NCBI GenBank assembly: GCA_004431415.1
Contig: QPMI01000560.1
Location: 186,001-250,000 of the forward strand
Source: Cyanophora paradoxa
Taxonomy: Eukaryota; Glaucocystophyceae; Cyanophorales; Cyanophoraceae
Length of the DNA: 64,000 nt
Direction: 5' to 3'
The translations under genes were made by a program, and so were the position numbers. The number at the start of each line of letters is the position of its first letter. Position 1 is the stretch's first letter. Under the pieces are notes generated by a model, which was not told the DNA's origin, searched no databases, and saw only the letters and a list, made by a program, of their open reading frames with translations. Shown here piece by piece: positions 1-11,600 of the stretch.

Positions 1-247
1 CTGCCCAAGAATGGCTTTGGAATCGACGCGGCGCATGGTGAAGTTGCTGACACCACGGCGACGATCGAGCGATCCGGCTTAGTCGCGGACGCGCATCCGC
101 TGAACTCGGATAGCGTGCGCTGAACGTGAATCCCGGGTGATCTGGATGCAATCCCAAGCGGCCAGCGATCAGGGCGAACGTAGGATGTCGTACCCGGACC
201 GCGCCATCCCCCCCTCCAAAACTCGCCCTCAGCCCGAAGGCCCCGCG

Positions 248-1695
248 ATGCTGGCGCTCCGCAGCATTGCTCGTGCCGCATCGGCGGCGCGGCTGGCGGC
301 CCCCGCACACCCGCGCGCCGTAGTTGTCCAGCCGCGGCGCTGGTCGACGGCTCCACCCACGGGAACACCGCCGCCGTCGGGCGAGAGCGGTCCGTCCTCG
401 TCGTCCGCACGTAAAGACGCCGTTGCGTCGAAGGTCCGGGCGATGTCGCCTGAGGAAGTGCTGGTTCGCCGATTCCGCCACGCCATACACGGTCAGCCCG
501 TCAGCGCGGGCTCTGAGCGGCGCGCGCAGGTGCTCGACACGTACTCGCCGCGGGAGCTCCTCGAGCGCGGCAAGCGGATCATGGACGAGTTCAAGGCTCG
601 CGGGGAGAAGCCGCCGCCGCAGGACGTGCTGTTCGAGCGGATGCTGCACGACATCATGCTGGAGCACAGGCGGAACCCCCGCGAGATCAAGTTGCCAAAG
701 GGCATCCCGATGCCGGGCGAGATGCCGCCGTTGCCGGAGGGCCTGGAGACTCTGACCGCGGACACGCGGTTCGCGAAGGAGGTGGAGACGCGCCTGCAGA
801 GGGCGCTGGACCTCGAGATGGCCGACATGGCCAAGCGGAAGCAGGCCGGCGGGGCCGTGCCCGCCTCGGGCCCCTCGGCGGGCGGCCCCGCCTCGGGCCC
901 CTCTGCGGCCCCGCCCTCCGGAGAGGCCGGGGCCCTCGGGGCGGCGCCCCCGCCCGATCGCGAGCTCGACGAGGCTTTCGCGTGCGCCGCGCCGCCGCCC
1001 GCCCCCGCGCCGAGCCCCGCCCTCCGCCCGACCGCCCCCGCGCAGCAAGCAGATGACCAAGCTCCTCGACCAGTACGAGGAGCGCTTCCGGGCGCGTGCC
1101 GCCCCGCCTCGCCGGCCGCTGGCGCGTGCTCGTCTGAAGGGGCGGGGCGCAGAAGGTGAACCCGGAGCGGCCGGGGCTTGACAGGTGGCTCTCCACCCTC
1201 TTCTTCCTCTCCGTCTGCGGCTTCTTCCTCTACGACGGCCCGCCCCGCCGCCCCCGCGCCCGGGGCCCCGCCCCGATGCGGGCGCTGAGGCGGGGCGGGG
1301 CAGGCTTCGAGCGGTGGAGGAAGCACGAGCTGTGGAAGTGGCACGCGAACAACAGGATCAAGGAGCTCTCCGAGTACGCGGCCGGGGGGCAGGCGGCGGT
1401 GCGCGGCCCCTCCGCGTCGCCTTCTCGTCTCTTCCGGCCCCTGAGGCGGCGGGGGCGGGGGCAGAGGGAGGAGTTCCTGGCGGGGGCGCCGGCGCTGGCG
1501 CGGGCGCTGGCGGCCGAGCCCAGCGCGGAGCGCCAGGAGGCCATCCTCCGCGCCGCCATCGACCGCGCCTTCCCGCCCGCCCCCGCCCCCACCCCCATCC
1601 CCTCCCTCGACGCCTCTGCGCCCCCGTCTCCGCCCGCCCCGTCTCCGCCCGCCCCCGCCCCCTCGAGCGCTGCCCCCCCCGCCCGTGCGAGCTGA
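248..1695 (+). CDS. Putative mitochondrial membrane protein, unknown family
   Basis: I do not recognise this family. The chosen ATG (248) opens an Arg/Ala/Ser-rich, acid-free N-terminus (MLALRSIARAASAARLAAPA) that looks like a mitochondrial presequence. Five exons join in frame: 248-981, 1046-1091, 1153-1237, 1304-1398 and 1465-1695. The introns at 1092 and 1238 start with GC. The middle of the protein has helical, charged segments such as SPRELLERGKRIMDEF. A later exon carries a hydrophobic stretch (LSTLFFLSVCGFFLY), probably a single membrane span, followed by a Trp-rich basic segment (FERWRKHELWKWHANN). The C-terminus is a Pro/Ala tail. This suggests an inner-membrane subunit or assembly factor, which is inference only. 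Upstream in-frame codons from 137 are open, but the presequence argues for 248. Confidence 0.6.
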
Positions 1696-1992
1696 TTACG
1701 ACCGCGTCAGAGCCCCGTTGAATCCTAGATTTGAAGCCTGCGATGGGGTAGAGACCATCGGTTGGGAGGGGGGTAGGGGGCAGTTGAACTCGCCGCGAAG
1801 CTGCTCGCTGGACTTGAGTATAATCGAGTACGACGGCCCACACGAAGCACAGCGCACGCGGCCATTTCGAATTCCAGCTCCGCGCTCGAGCTCGCAGGCA
1901 GACTTCGGACTCGGCGCAGCTCGGCCTCTGCAGCAGCATTCGCCGAGTCGTACTTAAGCTGCCGCTTTCCCAGCTAGCTAAACCGCTCCCCG

Positions 1993-3564
1993 ATGGATCT
2001 CGGCCTCAAAGACGTGCACGTGCTGATCACGGGGTGCGAATGAGCGCCAGGGCGCGCCGTCGCGGCCAGCCGATCGCGACCGTCGCCAGCGCGCGCGCGC
2101 CCGCGCACGTGCATGTGCCTGGCCAACGTTTCGAGCGCCGGCGCCCGCAGAGCTAGCGGCGGCATCGGCATCGAAACAGCACACGCGTTCTTGGCGCAAG
2201 GCGCTAAGGTCAGCGCGCACTACAACACGCAGGTCCGTGTCGCGCCGCCGTCGGCGCGTCTCGCGCGTCCGCCTGGCCCTGATCATGACCGCGCGGGCGC
2301 TCAGATCGGGGAGCTGGGGGCGTTGGAGGAGCGGTACGGGCCGGGGCGGGTCTACGCGGTCAAGGCGGACGTACGGAGCGAGGCGGAGGTGCAGCAGGCG
2401 CTCGACGCCGCCTCGGCGAAGCTCGGGCCCGTCCAGGTCTGCCCTGCCCCGCGCACGCTGCCCGCCTGCACGCCCACGGCTCGCGCGCGCGTCTCCCTGC
2501 AGGTTCTCGTGCTCAACCACGGTGCGGCCGTGGCGCGGCGAAGGGCACGCGCGCGGGGCCGCCATTGCGGGGCGCCCCCCGCGGCCGGCTCACGTCCGCG
2601 CGCGCGGGGGAAGGGATCTTCCCGGCGACGGACGTGCTGCTGAAAGACATGTCACTCGAGCAGTGGCAGCGCACCCTCGACGTGCGCCCCGCCCCCCGCC
2701 CCGCCCCGCCCGGCGTCCCACCCCGCCCGGCTCTGCTCCTCGAACGATTTGATCATGACGCCGCGGTGGCCGCAGGTTAACCTCACGGGCTGCTTCCTCT
2801 TCGCGCGCGCCTTCATGCGGTGTGCTACGCCCTGCAGGAGGGCCCCTGGCCCCCGAGGCAGCACGCCATGACCCCGGCCTGGGCCTGGGGCGGCGGGGAG
2901 CAGGCAGGTGACGGGGGAGATGAGCAACGTGGCGGTGGTCCTCATCGGCTCCACCAGCGGTCTCTTCGGGGAGGTCGGCCACGCCGACTACAGCTCCACC
3001 AAGGGCACGCACGCCCGCCCCCCGCCCCCTTAGCCGGCCCCCGAGGCCCCGTGACGACCCCCGCAGCCGCCCTGCACAACGGCTTCATGCGGACCCTCAA
3101 GAACGAGGCGCGCCGGGGCCCCCGGGCGCCCCGCGATCGACGTCGGAAAGCTGAGGCCGGCGCAGATCTACCACGTGAACCCGCGGGGCCGCGTGAACAC
3201 CGTGGCTCCCGGCTGGGTCCTCACCAAGATGGCCGAGGAGGCGCGCCCTCGCGATCGCCCTCCCCGCCCAACCGCGAGAGGCTCGAGCGGGGCGGGGGCG
3301 GCAGGCTGTGGGGCGGGACCCCGGGGTGCTGGACCGCGCCTGCTGCACCATCGCCATGCGCAAGGTCGCCGCCCCCGCCGACGTCGCCGTCCGCCCGTAC
3401 CCCCCAACCCCCGTGGAAGCTGCGAGGCGCCTCCGAGCTCCCCGCAGAACGCGGTGCTCTTCCTGGCGTCGGGTCGGGCGGCGGGGCACGTCTCGGGGAC
3501 CGTCCTCGAGGTCACGGGGGGGATGGAGGGCCGCCTCCTCCACCCCCCGGCCGCCCCCTCCTAG
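1993..3564 (+). CDS. Short-chain dehydrogenase/reductase (SDR), NAD(P)-dependent
   Basis: Classical SDR oxidoreductase with a Rossmann fold; the substrate is unknown. Introns: 2034-2150, 2233-2304, 2437-2502, 2522-2613, 2682-2775, 2820-2903, 3005-3066 (GC), 3108-3165 (GC), 3241-3304 (GC) and 3389-3447. The spliced protein shows the cofactor motif TGASGGIG, itself split by the first intron. It continues with a Rossmann acidic strand (VKADV), an NHG in place of NNAG, the catalytic Ser in IGSTSG, the YSSTK active site (YxxxK), and RVNTVAPGW followed by VSGTVLEVTGG near the end. Total length is about 260 residues, normal for the family. No targeting peptide is visible. The stop at 3562-3564 is about 90 bp from the end of the convergent minus-strand gene. 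The family assignment is firm. Confidence 0.9.
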
Positions 3565-3655
3565 CTGGGGCGCCTTCGAATCCGTTCCCCTCCTCTCCCC
3601 CCTCCCCGCCTCTCCAGCCCTCTCGCTCGAATCGGCGTCCACTCCCTCTTTCAAC

Positions 3656-5457
3656 TCACGGGAGGGAGGGGCGGCGGCGCATGCCGGGAAGGGGCAGGTC
3701 GGTGGGCAGGAGGGCGGCCCCCTGGGGGGCCGGCGGGGGCGTCGGGGGCTGCCGCCTGTGGCCCCGGCGGGGGCGGGGCGGGCCCGGGGGCGTGTGCGGC
3801 GCCCCGAGGGCCTCGCGGTAGGAGCGGGGCGGGGCCGGCGGGGCCGCCGCCGCCGCCGCCGCCATTGCCGCCGCGAGGAAGCTCTCCGCGGGGGCGTCCC
3901 CGGCACCGGCGAGAGCGCCGGCGCCCGCTGCGGCCCCCGCGCCCCGGGCGGCCCCTGCCCAGCGGGGAGCGGGGCGGCCTGGCGGCGGGGAGCGGGGAGG
4001 GGCGGCCCGGGGCGAGGCCTCTCCCAGGAAGTCCTTGAGGCTCATGCGGCGCGGCGCCGCCCGGGGTGTCCCATGCGGCGGCCCGCCCCGGGAGGGCGGG
4101 GTCTTCGCCTGGGCCGGGGTCGTGGGCGTTGCGGCCCGCTCGGAGGCGCTGCTGGCGGCGGGGAGCCCGGGGAGGGGGCCGGGGAGCCCCACGCGGGGAA
4201 CCGGGAGAGGGGCCGCCAGGGGGACGCTGGAGTGCCGGCGCGCGAGCCGCCGCGTGAGGGCCCGCCCCGCCGCGGCGTCTCGAAGTCCGCGTCCTGCTGC
4301 GCGCGCGTGGGCCGCCGCCGGGCCCGCGCGGGCGCCGGCGGGGCTGGGGCCGCACCTCGGGCTCGGAGGGCCGGTGGCGGGGGAGGGGCGGGGGAGGGGG
4401 CCTCCTCGGGCAGGCTGCCCTCGAGCTCGGCGGCGCTGGCGGCGGAGGGCGTGCCGGCGCGCAGGTCCAGCGAGGCATCCGAGGCCGCCCCGCTGCTCTC
4501 CGGCGAGCGCGAGCGCCCCGCCGCCTCCCGCCCCTCCCGCCCCCCGCCCGCCCCCGGCCCCTGGCCCGCGCGCGCGTTAGGGACGGGCCCCTGGCCGGGA
4601 AGGGGCACGCACGAGGGGCGAGGGGACGAGGAGGAGGGCGCCGCCGTGCGGGCCGCCCCCGGTCCAGTGCCATCCCACGTGCGCGTATATCGGCTGCGTC
4701 ATCGGCGCGCTCGCCGGCGGCCCCCGCGGTGCCCCGCCGTCCCAGCCCGGCAAGCACGCGATTGGCGGACGGCCGGCCGCAGGCGGCAGGCCGAAGGGGC
4801 TCAGCGAGCTCAGCGGGCCCAGCTGCAGCTGCAGCGGGCTCGTCGCGATCGGCGGCAGCTCGAGGCTGAAGGCGGGCGGCGTCGGGCAGCGCTGCCGTGA
4901 CCTCACATTCTCCTCTTGGAGCTTCGCCAGCGCCTGCAGAGCAGAAGGCAACATGTCACGGCGCGCGCTCGCGAGCTCGCGTGCCTGCGCATGCGCGCGG
5001 CGGACCTGCCGGGCCTTTTGGATGACGTCCGCGCGGTGCGTGCGCTCCGGCTCGACCCTCGTCTCTGAAAGAATGACTGCGGCGCGCTCCAAGCCGACAC
5101 GCGCCCGCGCTTCGTCGCGCGAGCTGATGAGCGCGGCGAGGAGCGATTCGTGCAAGAAGAGCCATTCTGCGGCCTGAGAGCCGCGCGAGATCAGCTCCCG
5201 AGCCTCCGATTCCATCGCAATGCGCTGCACGCGGCCGAGGATCGTCGAGAATCAGGGGCGTGCGCTGGCGGGAAGACCTTGGGGCTCACCTCGAGGGCCC
5301 GCGCGGCCTGCTCGACCTCGCAGACGCAGTGGAATACGTAACCGGAGAAACTGAAGCCGTCGCGAGGCGTGCAGCGGCCGTGGTGGAGCAGCTCGCAGGA
5401 AAGGTGGAGCAGCCTGCGGATCGCGCGCGCGCCCCGCCTTTCCATCTCAAAGCGCAT
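3656..5457 (-). CDS. Coiled-coil protein with disordered C-terminus, unknown
   Basis: Unrecognised. The first exon, about 5457-5290, starts at an ATG encoding MRFEMERRGARAIRRLLHL and ends at a GTGAGC donor. The second exon begins near 5224. It is strongly helical and charged (ESLLAALISSRDEARARV, then ADVIQKARQVRRAHAQ), consistent with a coiled coil. Downstream the reading frame becomes Pro/Ser/Ala-rich with recognisable low-complexity blocks (SGAASDASLDLRAGTPSAA, then MSLKDFLGEASP). Exact introns in this part could not be fixed, and the 3' end at 3656 is the best guess. It converges on the dehydrogenase. The coding assignment of the N-terminal coiled coil is fairly safe. The C-terminal frame choice is not. 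Confidence 0.45.
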
Positions 5458-5660
5458 GGAATGGATGTGTGTACGTGGGCGCAACACGCCAGCTCTCAAG
5501 CGCCGGGCGGCCAGTGAGGGGTAGAGTCTCAAAAGCTTCCTTGCTCGATCGGCCCCCCCCTGCCTGAGTCCGGCGACGCGCAAGCCCTCCGCGGACTCGC
5601 GGTCGCGTTACAGCGTGGTCAGGGACCCCCAGCGGCGTCCCGCGCACGAAAAGCGGCGCG

Positions 5661-8600
5661 ATGGGCGTTCGCGGACTTTCCACGTACTTGGAAAAGCAGG
5701 GCGATGCCATCGCAACGCAACTGGACCTTGCAGCGGTGCCGGACCCCCCGATCGCCCCCTCTGCCGAACTCCCCCCAGCCGCTCATACGCGTGTGTACAG
5801 GAGGCTGCCAAGGCACCTGGCGGCCTTGGCTTGATCATCGACCTCAACAACGTTGCCTACAACCTCGTCGCGGAGGCGGAGGTGAAGGCCGCGCGCGATG
5901 CGAAGGCGAGTCCCACCGCGGCGGTCATCCTGAACATCGCGGGCGGTGAGTCTATCGACGGCCGCCCCGGCCGCGCGCTGGTCTCTAGCTACGCGCGGTC
6001 GACGCGCGCGCGACGTCTGCGGCCTCCGCGCTGACGCGTCGGTCCGGTCCCATCGGAGTCAATCCCGTCTGACGCGTCGGTCCGGCAGGCGAGTACGATC
6101 TGATCGAGCAGCATGTCATCGAGTACTTCGGGCGGCTGTGCGCGGCGGGCATCAAGCCGCTGTGCTTCCTCGATCCGGCACAAGGGACGGACGAGGACGA
6201 GCGGCAGAAGTTCGACACGTGGGCGAGGCGGCACATGGACGACCGTATGCGCGCCCTCGAGGTGCAGAAGTGGTGCGCCACGGGCCGCGGCCTCGCCACG
6301 GCGGCCGGCGGGGGGCGGAACGGTGGCAACGGGGCGCGCCACTTCACGCTGCCGCCGCTCGCCATGCGGCAGGTCGTCCGCGCGCTGCAGCGCATGCAGG
6401 CGCGCCGCCCTCCCTCCCGCCCCCGCGGGATCGCATCCGCGCCGGCGTGACCGGGCGGGCGCAGATCCACGTGCGGATGTGCGTCGGGGAGGCGGACCTG
6501 CAGCTCGTGCACGAGATGCAGCGGCACAGCGCCTTCGCCGTCGTGCGCCCCGCGCCCGCCGCCGCCCTGGGCCCCGCGCTCACGGGCGCCGCCTCAGGTG
6601 AGCGACGACAGCGACTTCGCCGTGATCCGCGGGTCGCGCTGGATCCCCGCGCGGAGCCTGGCGGTGGGCGAGGCCGGCGTGCGGGCGGCGCTGGTGACGC
6701 CCGCCGCCGTCGCCAAGGCCCTCAACCTCTCCGAGGCCGCCCTCGCCGAGCTCGCCGCCGTCCGCCCCCGCCGCCCCCGCCCCGGCCCCCGCCGGCCCCG
6801 TAGACCTGACGGGCGGGGGGACACGCAGTTAGTGGGGAACGACATCACGGGGGCTGCTGTGGAGTCGCTGGGCGTGCTGCGGGCCGTCGGGGTCTTCGCA
6901 CCGTACGGGCGTCCCCAGGTCGAGGACGTCGCCCGCTGGATCCGCCAGATGCCCGCCCGCAGCGCCTCCACCTCCCCCGCCCTCCGCGGTCCGCCCCGCG
7001 CCCCGGCCCCGCGGCCCGCCCGCCCCGCGAGGCTCAGGCCGCGCAGACCTGCTGGCGGCGCACGGGGAGCTGCGGGAGGCCTGGCAGAAGTCGTCCCTCT
7101 TCTACGCCGGGCGCCTCCCCGCCGCCCCGCCCCTCCCGCCCCCGGAGCGGGACCGCTGGAGCGCCCTGGAGGAGGGCATGGCGGCGCTCATCCTGCCCGG
7201 GTACTCCCTCGCGGTCGCCCGCCACGGGCGCTACTGGTGCAGCCCGGCGGTGGAGTGCTGCGCGTGCGCCGACGGGGCCTCGCCGCTCTGCCACGAGCTG
7301 CTCGCGCCGCTGCGGCAGGTGGCCTACCGCCTCCTCGACCGCCGCGCCGTCGAGGAGCGCTCGGCCCCCGCCGGCGCGTGGGCCCTCGCCCCGCGCCTCG
7401 CCCCCGCGGCCGCCCCGGGGGCCCTCCCGCCCGCCGTGGAGGCCGCGCTCGCCGCCGTCCCCTCCGCCTGGCACGCCCTCCTGGAGTGCCACCGCGGCGG
7501 CCCCGCCCGCGCCCGCGCCCTCGCCGCCCTCTGCCACACCCACCTCCTCGCCCTCCCCGGCGCCCCCGCCGCCCTCCCCGAGCTCCCCGCCGGGCCCCTC
7601 GCCGCCCCGGCTCTTCTCCTCCGCTTCTTCCTCTCCCTCGTCCCCGCCCGCGGCATGGACCTCACGCCCCGCGAGTGGTCGGCCCTGCTCCTCACCGTCG
7701 CCGCCTGCGCGAGCCCCGCGGGGGGGCCCATACTCGAGCGCGCACGCCGGCAGCTCCTCGCCAACGCCGCCGCCGCCCTCTCCGCCGCCCCCGGGGCCCG
7801 CCGCCCGAGCTTCCGGAGCCTGCAGGTGGCGGCGCGCTGGCAGGCGTGCGCGGCGGCGTGCTCGGCCCTCGGGCAGCTGCTGTGCGAGCCGGCGTTCTTC
7901 GGCGAGCCGCGCTCTCTCTGGAGCGGCGCCGCCTTCCAGGCCTTCCTCGCCGACCCCCTCGCCCCGGGCATCCCCGACGACGTCCTCCGCGGCGCCGCCG
8001 CCCTGCGCGCCGCCGTCGCCGCCGGCTTCCCGCCGGGCGCGGGGGAGCACGGGTCGCCGCTGCGGGTGTTCCTGGTGGAGAGCGCGGCGGCGGTGTGGAT
8101 CCAGGACGAGTCGCCCTCGTCGGTGTACGCGGCGGCGCAGCACGGGGCCTGCTGGGAGGCCGTCGAGGCCCTCTGGGACGAGGAGGGCGACTCGTCCGCC
8201 CCTTCTTGCTTGCTCTCTCGCTTGTTCCTCACTTCCTCGCTCGCGCAGGGACGAGGACGTGGAGGCGATGCTGGAGGAGGCGGCGCGGGCGGGGCGCCCC
8301 GAGGGGGGGGGGGACGCTCTCCTCGAGCCGCCCCCCGAGCTCGCCCCCCCGGGGCCCCCGCCCGCCGCGGGGGACCGCCTCCCCATCGACGGCCACCGCG
8401 AGGAGATCGTCGAGTACATCCGCACGCACCGCGTCACCTGCATCCAGGGCGAGGCGCGCCCTCCCGTCCCATCCCTTCGGCCTTCGTCCTCTGAGCTGAT
8501 GCGATCCGGTCCCTCCAGACGGGCTCGGGCAAGTCCTCGCGGGTGCCCCTGTTCCTGCTGCAGGACGCGCGGGCGCTCGGGGAGCCCGTCAACATGGTCA

Positions 8601-11600
8601 TGACCCAGCCCCGCCGCATCGCCGTTCGCTGCCCCGCCCCCGCCCCCGCCCCGCCCCCCGCCTTCTCCCCGGCTCACGCGCCCCCTCCGCCCGCAGGCGA
8701 TGTCACTGGCGAAGCGCGTGGCGGACACGCTGGGCGAGGAGGTCGGCGGTGCGCGCCGCCGCCGCCTCTGCCGCCGCCGGCCGCCCCTCGGAGAAGCTTG
8801 CCTGCCGAGGAAGCGAGGACGACGCTTAACCTTCTTCTAGTATTTAGTCTTTCAGCCGAAACTTCAGCATAATTTGTTATGTGGTCACCTCCCAGCTCTC
8901 GCTGACCGCCGCGCCCGCGCGCAGGGACGGTGGGCTTCTGCGTGTCCCGCAACCGGAAGACCTCCTCCCGCACCCGCCTCACCTACGTCACCGGTCCCCG
9001 CCCCCGCCCCCACGCCCCTCCTCGCCGCCGTCTCACCGCCTTCCTGGCAGTGGGGTACCTGCTACAGCTGCTCTCGCACAAGCCCGAGGAGGCCTCGCGC
9101 TACACGCACGTCCTGCTGGTGCCCCCCGCCCCCCCCCCCTCCCCCCCCTCCCCTTCCCTCCGCCCTCCCCTCCGCCCCGCCCCTCCTCCCGCCGCCCCCG
9201 ACCCCCCGCGCAGGACGAGATCCACGAGCGGAACGTGGACGCGGACCTCCTCTCGCTCCTCCTCAAGGTCCTCCTCCGCGGCCACCCCTCCGTCAAGCTC
9301 GTCATCATGGCCCGCCCCGCTCCCCTTTGCTCTCATCTTTCTTCTTCGCCCCTCTTATCTTTCCTTGCAGTCGGCGACGCTGCAGGCGGACCTCTTCTCG
9401 CGGTACTTCGCGGAGCTCTCGCCGGACGGGGCGGCGCCGCCGCCCATCTTCGTCGGCGCCGCGCGCTTCCCCCTCGAGTTCCTCTACCTCGACACCCTCG
9501 CCGCCCGCTTCCCCAACCTCGCCGAGCCGGCCCGCCGCGCCGCCTCCCACTTCCCCCGCTCCGGCGCCCGCGCCCTCCCCTCCGACGGCGACGCCCGCCG
9601 CGCCGGCTTCTCGGGGCGGGCGGCGCGGGAGGCGGGGCGCCTGCCGAAAGCTGAGATCAAGCGGGAGACGTACGGGCTGGCGACGGCGCTGCTCGGGCGC
9701 ATCCTCCTCCCCGGCCAGACCGTCCTCGCCTTCCTGCCGGGCGTCGCGGAGATCGCCTCGCTGCAGACGAGCGTGCAGGAGGGCCTGCCGGGGGCGTCGG
9801 ACCCGGCGCGCCTCCACCTCGTCATCCTCCACTCGATGGTCTCCAAGGAGGAGCAGGAGGCCGCCTTCGCGCCCCTCGCCCCCGGCGTCGCCCGCCTCAT
9901 CCTCGCCACCAACATCGCCGAGTCCTCCATCACCCTCCCCGCCGTCCACTACGTGCTGGACTTCGGCCTGCACCGCCACCTCGTCCTCGACAAGGCCCGC
10001 GGCATCCAGTGCCTCACCCTCACCTGGTGCTCCCGCGCCTCGTGCAAGCAGCGGGCCGGGCGCGCGGGGCGGCTCTTCCCCGGCACCGTCGTGCGCTTCA
10101 TGCCGAAGGAGTTCCACGACACGGCCCTGGCGGACTTCGACGAGGCGGAGATGCTGCGGGTCTCCCTCGAGCACGCCGTCCTCCGCGTCAAGCTCCTCTT
10201 CGCCCGCTTCGGGACCGTCGCCGAGCTCCTGCGCCAGTCCGTCGAGTCCCCTTCGGCGGAGGAGGTCGCGTACGCGCTGGACGAGCTGCACCGGGCGGGG
10301 GCCCTCACGGGCGCCGGCGAGGCGAGCGAGGTGACGCTGTTCGGGCACCTCGCCGCCGTCATGCCGGTGGACCTGCACGTCTCCAAGCTCGTCCTCTACG
10401 GCCTGCTGCTCCACCGCGAGTGCGACGCGCTCTGCATGGCGGCGGCGATGAGCGTCCAGGACCCCTTCTCCCTCCCCATGATGCAGTACACCCCGGACAT
10501 CCGCGCCGTCCGCCCCTTCCGCTTCGCCCGCCCCGCCCGCTTCGCCCTTCGTGCAGCTCACCGGCCGCCGCGCCGCGCAGTACTGCGCCGACCTCGAGAA
10601 GAACTTTCGCGCCCGCATGCACTACGACGCCGGTGCGCCCGCGCGCGCGCCGCGGCCACCTCGCCCGCCCGCCCCGCCCCACCGCCGACGCCCTGAGCGT
10701 CGGGCAGGCGAGTACAGCGAGCTAATCGCGTACCGCAACCTCTGGATCGGTGGGCGGCCCGCCTTTGCCTCCGCCCCGCCCTACTTCGCCCCCCCAGCGC
10801 TGACGCGGGGGGCGGGGGCAGCGTGGACGCGGTCGCAGCGGTCGCGGGAGTGGGCCCACCGCGCCTCGGTCTCCTTCGAGCGGATGAAGGCCTTCGACGC
10901 GACGGTCGCCGACCTCGCGACGCACTTCATCGGCTTCCTCTCCCGCAACGGCGTCGACGTCGAGCGCCTCCCCGGCCTCCAGGCCATGTCCCAGCGCTGG
11001 CGCGACGACCCCGGTCCGCTTTATCCCAGCCCCGCTCAGCCCCCGCCTCGCCTCCGCTTAGGCTTCTCCCCTCAGACGGCGGCGGCTGGACGCGGGACGC
11101 CTTCGTGCCGGACACGCGCCCGCTGAAGGCGCTCCTCGCCCTCGCCTCCCGCCCGGGCCTCTTCCTCCGCGCCACCCTCCCCGAGGGCAAGAAGGTCGAC
11201 CGCCCGCTGCGCTCCATGCGCGAGCTCGGGCTCGACCCGGCGCGCACGCTCGTGGTGGGCGTCTCGGTGAACCGCCCCGGCGAGCTCGGCTCGGGCCGCC
11301 TCGCCCGCCTCCTCGGCGACCTCGTCGGCGTCGACGCCGAGCGCGTCGAGGCCGCCGGGCGCGACTCCCCCGGCTCCTACTTCCTCCAGCTCCGCGCCCC
11401 GGACCGCCCCCCCGGGGCCACCCAGCGCCAGGCCGGCCTCCTCGGCGCCCCGCCGCGGCTGCTGCAGCGGGGGCGGGACTCGCCGGTCGGGGGCGGCCGG
11501 CCGGCCTCGCCGGGGGCGCCGGCGCCCCCGCAGGGGGAGCTGCTGCGGGACCTGCCGCCCGACGGGAAGCTGCTGCGGCAGCTCACCGCGGGGCTCGCCT

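Noticed and set aside
487-1344. Long open frames opposite to real genes, for example the minus-strand frame of 283 codons here
   Set aside because: Extreme GC content removes stop codons from all frames. These frames lack motifs, are dominated by Arg/Pro/Ala/Gly, and ignore the splice sites that make sense on the other strand.
3308-4900. Plus-strand frame of 530 codons overlapping the end of the dehydrogenase
   Set aside because: It overlaps the last exons of the dehydrogenase in another frame and is pure Arg/Gly/Ala/Pro composition. The minus strand has better coiled-coil coding signal.
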